A DNA stretch of 64,000 bases from Chrysoporthe austroafricana (taxonomy: Eukaryota; Ascomycota; Sordariomycetes; Diaporthales; Cryphonectriaceae), in assembly GCA_001051155.2 (NCBI GenBank), contig JYIP02000008.1:2418001-2482000 (forward strand), given 5' to 3'. The position numbers and the translations under genes were made by a program. The first letter of the stretch is position 1. Each line of letters opens with the position of its first letter. Under the pieces are notes generated by a model. The model was not told where the DNA came from and ran no database searches. It was given only the letters and a program-made list of their open reading frames with translations. Of this stretch, positions 57,001-64,000 are shown one piece after another.

Positions 57001-59848
57001 CAAAATCTTTCGAGGGATTTTAGCGTTAACGAAATGAGCTCAGAGAAGGACCACCGATGCCAAACGAGCAGCGACAGCCACCCCAGCGACCCCGTACGGA
57101 ACACGCTTTAAAGCTCCTGCATTGTAGGAAGGCCAAACAATTATGTCGTTTCCCATGGCCTTGAATGCCGGGCCCTGGCAGAGAAGATACAGCAGGACCC
57201 CGGACCCGAGGAAGAGCGTTATCGACCTCAACATCTGGGATGCCAACAGCTCAAAGCCTTTAGCGACCACTGTCGTCGTGCAGGGGTCCAGTTCACCTCG
57301 CACTCTACCAACAAGACGCCTCCGTCAACAAATATCTTGCTTCTCTAGCAGAAGGCGGTGCGCTGCTCTGCCAAGCGTCAGTAGCCTCAGATCCGCTCTT
57401 GGAAGAGTCCGAGATGGCCCAAAGCTTTGGAGTACCGCACAGCCTGTCACTCGACAGCTTCCAAGGCGACAGAGTAGGCCTCGTGATTCTAGCTGCAGAT
57501 TTGGTTCTAGGAGGGAGAGGAGGGAGAGGAGCTCGATCATCATGGCTACGGCGAGGTGATCGCACCACAAACAGCTCCACCTCAGGATGCCTCCGTTAAG
57601 ACCTCGCCGGCCCGTTTGCACAGGAAGAGCTGCCACTTTGGTAGCCGTCCCTCAGCAAATACCCCGAGCGAGCACCGTACCAGACTAACAATACCTTGTC
57701 TCTAGTACCGTAAGCCACGAGCAAGGCCGGCTTAGTATAGGCACTTCTTCTCTCCCGACATCCTAGGTTCTCCGATGATGACCCCCCCTGGGGCCCTCTC
57801 CTCTTAATCCTCACCGGATTGCTAACCTGGCCGCCTCGACACTAGCAGAATACCTCTCCTCGAACCCGCCTAGCCGTTGCCTCTCGTCCGACGAGCTCCA
57901 CAGCCGAGCACGACCGCAGCCTCTCTAGGCCGCAGACACTGCTCGCGCCATCGCAGCAGCACAGACCGCGGATCACAAGCAACAAGCCAGATCGAGCCAT
58001 CCAGCTAGTCGGTGACGTTCGCCTGCGAGCTCCGATAAAAGGGAGCTAATATGGAACCGTTCGCCCCTGCTGCCCCCCTCCCCCCGGAAGACCCGAGGTG
58101 CATCCTCCCCTCTACAGAAATAAAAAAGAAGAAGAAAAGGGCTACATAACACCACTGGCGAGACAAGCGCAGAAAGAGGAGGGAAGTGGCGCCAATCTGG
58201 CGTGTGGTGGGCTGTCGGAGATGACACGATGGACACAAGATTCCCCGTGGGGAGAGGGGTGCAGCCGAGCCAGAGAACAGACGTTGGGGGCGTCCGCAGC
58301 TGCATAGCGTACATAGTACAGCACGCAAGAGGAGAACGCACCAAGAAGTGCACTCCGAGCGGCTTGCTTGCCAAGAGGGGAGGCAGGTGACCTTGATGGT
58401 GCGTGGGATTTGTCTCGTCCCACCTCCTCTCCTCTTGGCTGACCTACGGCTGCTTTACCTGCGGCAATCATCTACAAGTCTCGAACTGGGCCCCCTCTCT
58501 TGTGTGTGCTCTGCTGCCCCTCTGCCAAGCCCGTCGTCCTACGCGGACATCCAAAACAGAAATCTGGAGAGAGGGTGGCAGCACACCACCTCGGTATGCA
58601 GGCCGACATCATACCTGTGGCATGACGAGTCAGTCTGCATATCGCACGCAACGAGGGTCTGGTGAGGGGCAGCCCCGGGGCTCTGCACGGCAAGCGCTGG
58701 AAGATTTCCTGCATCTCGAGGGTCAGATCCAGGCTGGCCCTGGCTGTCAAGGGAGAAGGTGGCAGGACAACGTACAGTGCTCTCAAAATATCCCAAGTAT
58801 GCTTGTTATACTGCTTATTGCTGCTGAGGAATCACGGCGCCTCAGCAGGTCGGGGGAGGTCGGTCTCGGTCCAGGGCCCTGCACCTCGAGGAGGCAGGCT
58901 GCATGAACTCATGAACGCGAGAGGGGTGTCATGCGCCCTCTCGTGACCTCCTGCTCTTCCCGCCAGGGTGTGGTGGTATCACGACCCAAGACAAGACAAG
59001 ACGAGACATACAGAAATAGGCCTTCCCTGGGTGCCCGTTATCTTGGGCCGTGGACTTCGACAGCTGACATGGCTGGCGATCGTGGCTAGCCCGTATCGCC
59101 TGTTATCCGGGACCAACAGAGGCCAGAATATAGCATCCTGCAGATTAAAAAAGAGCGGTCAGTAGAGGGCCGGTCGATCGACACGGCCCAGGTTTCCCGC
59201 TGGGCGAGTTACGAATTTTTTTCCCGCGGCTACCACTCGATTCCAGGGCCGCGGGCCTGTCACGTCTGTACTACGTAGCCGGTTCACGGCAATCCGGTGT
59301 AGAGCCTCTGGAGGACTAGGGCGCGCATGTCTACCACAGCATCGCAGGACAAGTCCTCGCCGGCGCCCCACAGGCATTGCTGCTGGCGAATGGGGGGATC
59401 CATGCGGGCGGGGGGCCGGGCAGCAGGAGGCAACGGGAGGCTCAAACGGTGATCGAAAAGCGTATCTGGGCCTGTGGCGGTCCCCACCACCACCGCCATG
59501 TTACTATTACGTCCGTGCGAAAATACGAGGGCCTCGCGGGAGTCGGTAGCGCACACCTGAGGGCCTTGGTTGGCGGTGGTTCGTACCGAAGCTCTGCCTT
59601 AGCGCGTGCCGTCTGGGCGCTGCCTCTGCGGCCATCGACTGGTCAGGGGCACATCCGCGCTGTGACCCTGCGACCTCTGCGCCCGCCGGGTGCGCGTGGT
59701 GCAGGAGCCGTCGGCCGTGGAGGGCCAGACGAACGGCTGCTGGCTGCATGCGAGCTGACGAGCCCGGCAGGCCTGCCTGCGCGCCCCGCGGGCTGTTGCC
59801 GCCGCGCAGGCGATTTGCTGTCGGTGAGGCTGGGCTGAGGTGTCGCTG

Positions 59849-59872
59849 TCGACGTCGTCGTCGTCGTCGACC
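59849..59872 (+). repeat. (GTC)n microsatellite
   Basis: A run of GTC/TCG triplets bounded by GTCGAC sites. Simple repeat in gene-poor DNA. Confidence 0.8.
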
Positions 59873-62800
59873 GTTCTGGGTGGCCGGACAGGACCCCCCC
59901 CTTTGCCCGGCGGGGCGTTCCGTGGGATTTGTTTGGAGCAGCTCTCTCCCCCCTCCCCCGTCCTGCAGATAAGAGCAAGATGGGACCCGCCCAAATTTTC
60001 ACGAAATCTCCCTGGCCAGCGTAGCCGCCCAATGGGCAGCCGCATAGGTGGCAGTGGAGACGGCCACAGGGCAGTCCCTGAATCGGTTCCGAGCCCCACC
60101 GGGTCTGCTCAATAGGCGAGGAGGCCCGCGTTGGGTGTCCAGTACGGGCTTCGTGACGGTGAGCTCGAAACGGTGTACCTTAACGTCCAAGTCGTACGAC
60201 GCCGAGGCATCTGCTGATTCCGGCCTCATCCTATAGGGCCCCCCAAGGGTGGCAAGGGAGACCGCATTGCGCAGGCGTTGGGGCAGCAGGGTTGAGAAAC
60301 AAGCTCGATTTGATCATGCGAGATTTGAAACTTCATACGAGTTGTTGTCCCTCGGCGCCTGGCGCTGCTGGCCCGTGGTTGGTATGAACAGGCAGGGTTT
60401 ACATGCGCGCCGTGCTTACTCATTCGACCGCAATTAAATGCTGCAGAAGAATCCTCCGGCCTCGCAGGAGAAACCACATGCTGCTTGGTACCTTGGAAAC
60501 TGGGAGGCTTGTCTTCGGTGCGCGGAGGCGGCAGGCCGCGCCTCGAAGCTTGTTGAAACGAGCGTGGGAGCTACAGGCCTGGCATGGGCCAGAGCCTCCA
60601 GCTTGAATGCTAAGTATAAGATGAAGCTGACACTTATCGACTGCACAAGGGGGGAAATAAGTTAAAAAAAGAAAAACAAAAACAATCAAGAATCCTCTAC
60701 ACAAGCCTGGCAGGGCGGTCTAGATCGAGTACAGCATGTTACTTTTACTGCCGTTGTCGAGTGAAACACGGACGTTGGTCTGGTTCGGCCGAAATTCTCG
60801 GCTACTACTTGGGATTTCGTGACAAAGAGTTGCTTGAAAGGCATTGTCTGTCTCTACGAGCAGGGGACCGGCGTTTGTATTGTTGGTGGCTGCATTCATG
60901 GGTTGGCCAGCATGGACAGACCTTGGACAATGGCCGTTGATGACTCGTGCAGACCTAGCATTGTGACGGGACGGCTGCTTGCCTTTGTCAGACAGCGCGA
61001 CGACGCAACGCGAGGACCTGCGATCGGCACCCAAGCATGCCAGGTCACTGTGCCAGGATGAACTGCGGCTGGATGTTGTCGTGTGTAGGGCCGGGGCGAG
61101 GCAAAGTTGCTTGCCGGACGGCGCTTGGCCGCCAAATCCTTCTGTCAGGTCCTGTCACAATGCTGGCCTGCCGAGTCTCCTTTGACGGCGGGAACATAAA
61201 GCATCAAGTCTTGTTCGACGACATGTCGTCATATGACCCGGACCGGACTGGGAGCACAATGTAGCACGCTCGGGACAGACTTATTGGTGGTCGAAATTGA
61301 CAGGTCGCCCGAGGGCCACTGTGTGTTAGTGTACTGGTCCTGCCGTGGCCAGCTCAAATGATTCGTCCTCGCGATGTCGTTGCGACAGCGGCGTGCTATG
61401 GTTCCGGAGGGACAGCCAACAGCTTCAGTAGTGCCGTGACGATGTCTGCGTGTGGTCTGTAGCCGCGGCCGTCCATATGTGGCCAGTGGGGCTGTCTCGG
61501 ATATAACGCTGGGTAGACGGCGGCATCAGTCACGACTTTCGCTGGCAGAAGCCAGCCACCTTTGTTACTATCCTGATCTTAGACGCCGGGTTCTTGTGTG
61601 TTTATTCCCAGTGGGCACCTCGACCCGGGGTCTGAGAAGGTGAGCTCGTGATGTCGCATGCGCAGAGGAGGGGCTGGAGATCGTCCAGTCCCTCCTGCCC
61701 GCGCGAAGTTACCTGGTGCCTGGGCGTGCCGCCTGGTGGTCGGGTGTAAGCTGCAGATCCGGAGTGGGAACTTCAGGGCAGGTTCTCAAGTTGACTCAAC
61801 CACCGATGTAATGATGAAGGCTTCGAGAGGGCGAAGCATGTGAACGTCGTCTACGTGGCGAACTGAGAAGTCGATGCAGCAGCGCGAGAGAGGTCGGGGC
61901 TTCTTCGCCGGATCAGCTCCCTTGCCTGGCCCGTGCTTGAGGCAATCTCGGGGTAGGGCGTGGGGCCCAGCTTTGGATGACGAGACCGGAGTCGTCGAGG
62001 GGAGGAGAGATGAGAGGAAAGGAGGTTGCGAGATGGGCCTTTCCGGGAGCAGAGGCTGCACACCTGTTGTTCTGGAGACCTCGGTCTCGGTCGTCTCCAG
62101 CTGCCCAGTATTTCTTTTCGACCCTTTTCGACCTGGACGCTGGGGGGGAGGAGGGTTAGTTAGCCTGTTGGCCTGCGGCGGTGCTCTGCGGTGGCGATCG
62201 CAAGCAGCAACTCGAGCCGGTGTCGTTCTCGTTGGGACGTGGCAGATCCCATCACCGCCCGTCCGATCGTCAGCAGTCGGTCGAAGGCATTGCAGACAAA
62301 GCACCTTCCGAAGGTAGTGGCAGCAAGTAATATATCGAGGTTTCACCGCGACAGCACGCCAGTAGGGGCATCGCCTGATGAGCGTCAGGGCGCAGGGGTC
62401 GGGCATTGCAGCCGGGAGAGACATGCAAGCCAGCGCATGCCACGGCATGGCACCTGCAGTTCTGCAGTCTGCAAGTGGAGCACTAGCCTCCGTAATGCGC
62501 CGCTGCAATCAAAGCCTCCGTTTTGAAACTGTCACGGCCAGCTGTGGTGAGCGACCCGACCTGGTCTCAGTCCTCCGGTGATCATCTCGTACGGGTTCAG
62601 TGCCTGAGCAGAGTGCTGGTACCGGGTACTGCGCTGGGTAGTCAGGTAGCCAGAGCTGCCAGACCTCCTGTGGATAGGGTGGGACTCCAGTTGATTGCAC
62701 GCTGAGATGAGGCGCCGGGTACAAATTTCCTCGCAGGGCGCTGAAGCTGGCGCGAGATCGGACAGATCGAAGCTGGATTTTACCCGGGTGGACGATGTGC

Positions 62801-63201
62801 CAATAGTGAATTTCGGGACTCCTGAACAGAGAGAGAGGCCTTTTCCCTACGCCCTGCTGCGGCGACATCCTCCGGCGCCACGGGCACACTGGCACACTGA
62901 ACACAAGAGGGCACAGGCTGGGTGTTGTCTGCGTCAGGACTTGATCGCGTGGTCGTCGTCCTAGTGAGGTGCCATTGGGGTTCGTCCAATGGCGAGCAGC
63001 CGTTGCCCAGATTCTGGCGACGATTTGACGGCGGCCGATGACAAGATTGGGGCCGTTGAGACGATCGACAGAGAGGGGGAACACATCCGGTCTGGCCAAG
63101 CAGCACGCGTACACGCCAAAAGTGCTCACCGTGCAAGTGGCGTCTCGAGAACGCCTGCGGCTAGCGGACTGGATGCACGTCGCATGTGGAATAGCCTGGA
63201 G

Positions 63202-63272
63202 AAGGTGTGCTGCCCGCGGTGGTCGTGGTGGTCGTGGTCGTCGGCGGTGGTGGGTGGTGGCGGTGGTGGCGC
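63202..63272 (+). repeat. GGT/GTC-rich simple repeat
   Basis: A purine-biased, low-complexity stretch of GTGGTCGT, GGCGGTGG and GGTGGTGG units. Confidence 0.75.
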
Positions 63273-63483
63273 ATGCTGGGCACGTACTGCAGGACGATCA
63301 AACACGGCGTGGCTTGACGGTCGAGGACACCGACATCTTGATACAGAGGGCCTGTGTAAGAGAAGCGAGATGCCCATCTTGATGCCCGTCTCGGATATAT
63401 TAGACTGCTCTGGACGTGCTCTCAAAATTTGGATGATCCTGCAGTACACCGGACGAAGGCCAATGCAACAACAGGAGGAGGGA

Positions 63484-63595
63484 AGCAATGACTGAGGGTG
63501 GGTGTGGTGGGGCTGGTGGGATGGTGGGCTGGTGGATTACTGGGTACAGCAAGTACATGCTGGAGCAGTGGGTGGGCTAGTGGGCTAGCGGGTCA
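63484..63595 (+). repeat. G-rich GTGGGCTG-like tract
   Basis: Repeated GGTGGG, GTGGGCTGG and GTGGGCTAG words give many G3 runs on the plus strand within about 110 bp, compatible with G-quadruplex formation. Confidence 0.6.
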
Positions 63596-64000
63596 CTGTG
63601 GCCCCAAATAGGCACTTGCCGAAGTTTCTGCTTGGTCCGCTCTACGCCCCCCCCGGCCGGCCTTCATGCAGGCCACACACGGGCTCTGATATCGCGATCG
63701 TCGACGCACATGTTGATGCTCTGTACGATGCACCACCACCTGCTGTGGCATGGTGGGATCCGTCTGGACCGCCAGGCCGGCATGACCTGAACGATATGAG
63801 ACAGAGAGGGTCAGCCCCTCCTCCGCCCTCCTGCATGTTGTTTCTGCTGCCCAGAGTAGAGCCTCCCGGGCAGGATCATTCATTTACTTCCAGCACAGGT
63901 CATCGAACGTTGAAATTAGGTATGGGACGGAGACAGGAGCCCTAACTGGCTGGGTACTCAGCGTCCTCCCTTCATCCCTGCGCGCCCGCCCCTAGGGATG

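Larger units (their letters stand above)
57001..64000. other. Seven-kilobase gene-poor right end
   Basis: No frame here shows a recognised domain, signal peptide plus body, or a convincing exon chain. A minus-strand frame at 57040-57297 encodes a hydrophobic 85-residue peptide without an ATG and may be a remnant of a membrane-protein gene. The base composition is GC-rich again, with simple repeats. It could be a long regulatory region or leader of a gene beyond the window. Confidence 0.45.

Noticed and set aside
57040..57303. Hydrophobic minus-strand frame of 87 codons
   Set aside because: Starts with GTG, has no upstream exon in frame and no recognisable family; noted only as a possible remnant.
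61786..63136. Several 120-240-codon minus-strand frames
   Set aside because: No motifs, overlapping alternative frames of similar length, and no ATG-led model with plausible composition.

Overview
The window is nuclear DNA of a filamentous ascomycete (Pezizomycotina, probably a Sordariomycete). The reasons are short GT-AG introns of about 46-110 nt with CTRAY-like branch sites, a fungal Zn2Cys6 regulator, fungal-type plant-biomass enzymes, a class I CPD photolyase, GC-rich coding sequence separated by AT-richer intergenic DNA, and single-gene (non-operon) organisation on both strands. All gene models were built by hand from reading frames, splice signals and remembered family motifs; no search was run.

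Left part (1-13 kb): a tRNA-Thr; a secreted haem peroxidase with an N-terminal octapeptide repeat and an in-frame stop; an intracellular GH2 beta-mannosidase; a Rab4-like GTPase with a large glycine/serine insertion; and an NAD-type short-chain dehydrogenase. Middle left (13-30 kb): ribosomal protein S21 head-to-head with the Slx4 nuclease scaffold; a Nudix hydrolase; a 14-TM-type MFS exporter; an orphan 440-aa protein; a Zn2Cys6 transcription factor; and a D-2-hydroxyacid dehydrogenase. Middle (30-46 kb): a double-stranded-RNA-binding-domain protein; a CPD photolyase with a tiny two-exon Cys-rich gene candidate 88 bp downstream; a repeat-bearing non-coding stretch; a tRNA-Lys gene interrupted in its T arm by a 57-nt GT...AG insert; xylitol dehydrogenase; a tRNA-Val on the minus strand; a secreted Ser/Gly-rich protein; and a five-exon flavin monooxygenase. 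Right part (46-64 kb): a mitochondrial ribosome recycling factor convergent with a mitochondrially targeted protein of unknown role; a decayed tRNA-like element; a 758-aa fungal protein of unknown function whose second intron appears inflated by an assembly artefact; then about 9 kb in which I recognise no gene.

The genes do not form one pathway or an obvious secondary-metabolite cluster. The loose themes are plant-polymer and pentose use (beta-mannosidase, peroxidase, xylitol dehydrogenase), DNA repair (Slx4, photolyase) and mitochondrial translation (recycling factor plus its convergent neighbour). The observations most worth a second look are the tRNA-Lys with two interruptions, the peroxidase with a premature TAG, the Rab insertion, the periodic repeat at 35.8-36.3 kb, the duplicated hairpin at 46.7-46.9 kb and the suspected misassembly at 53.5-53.9 kb.
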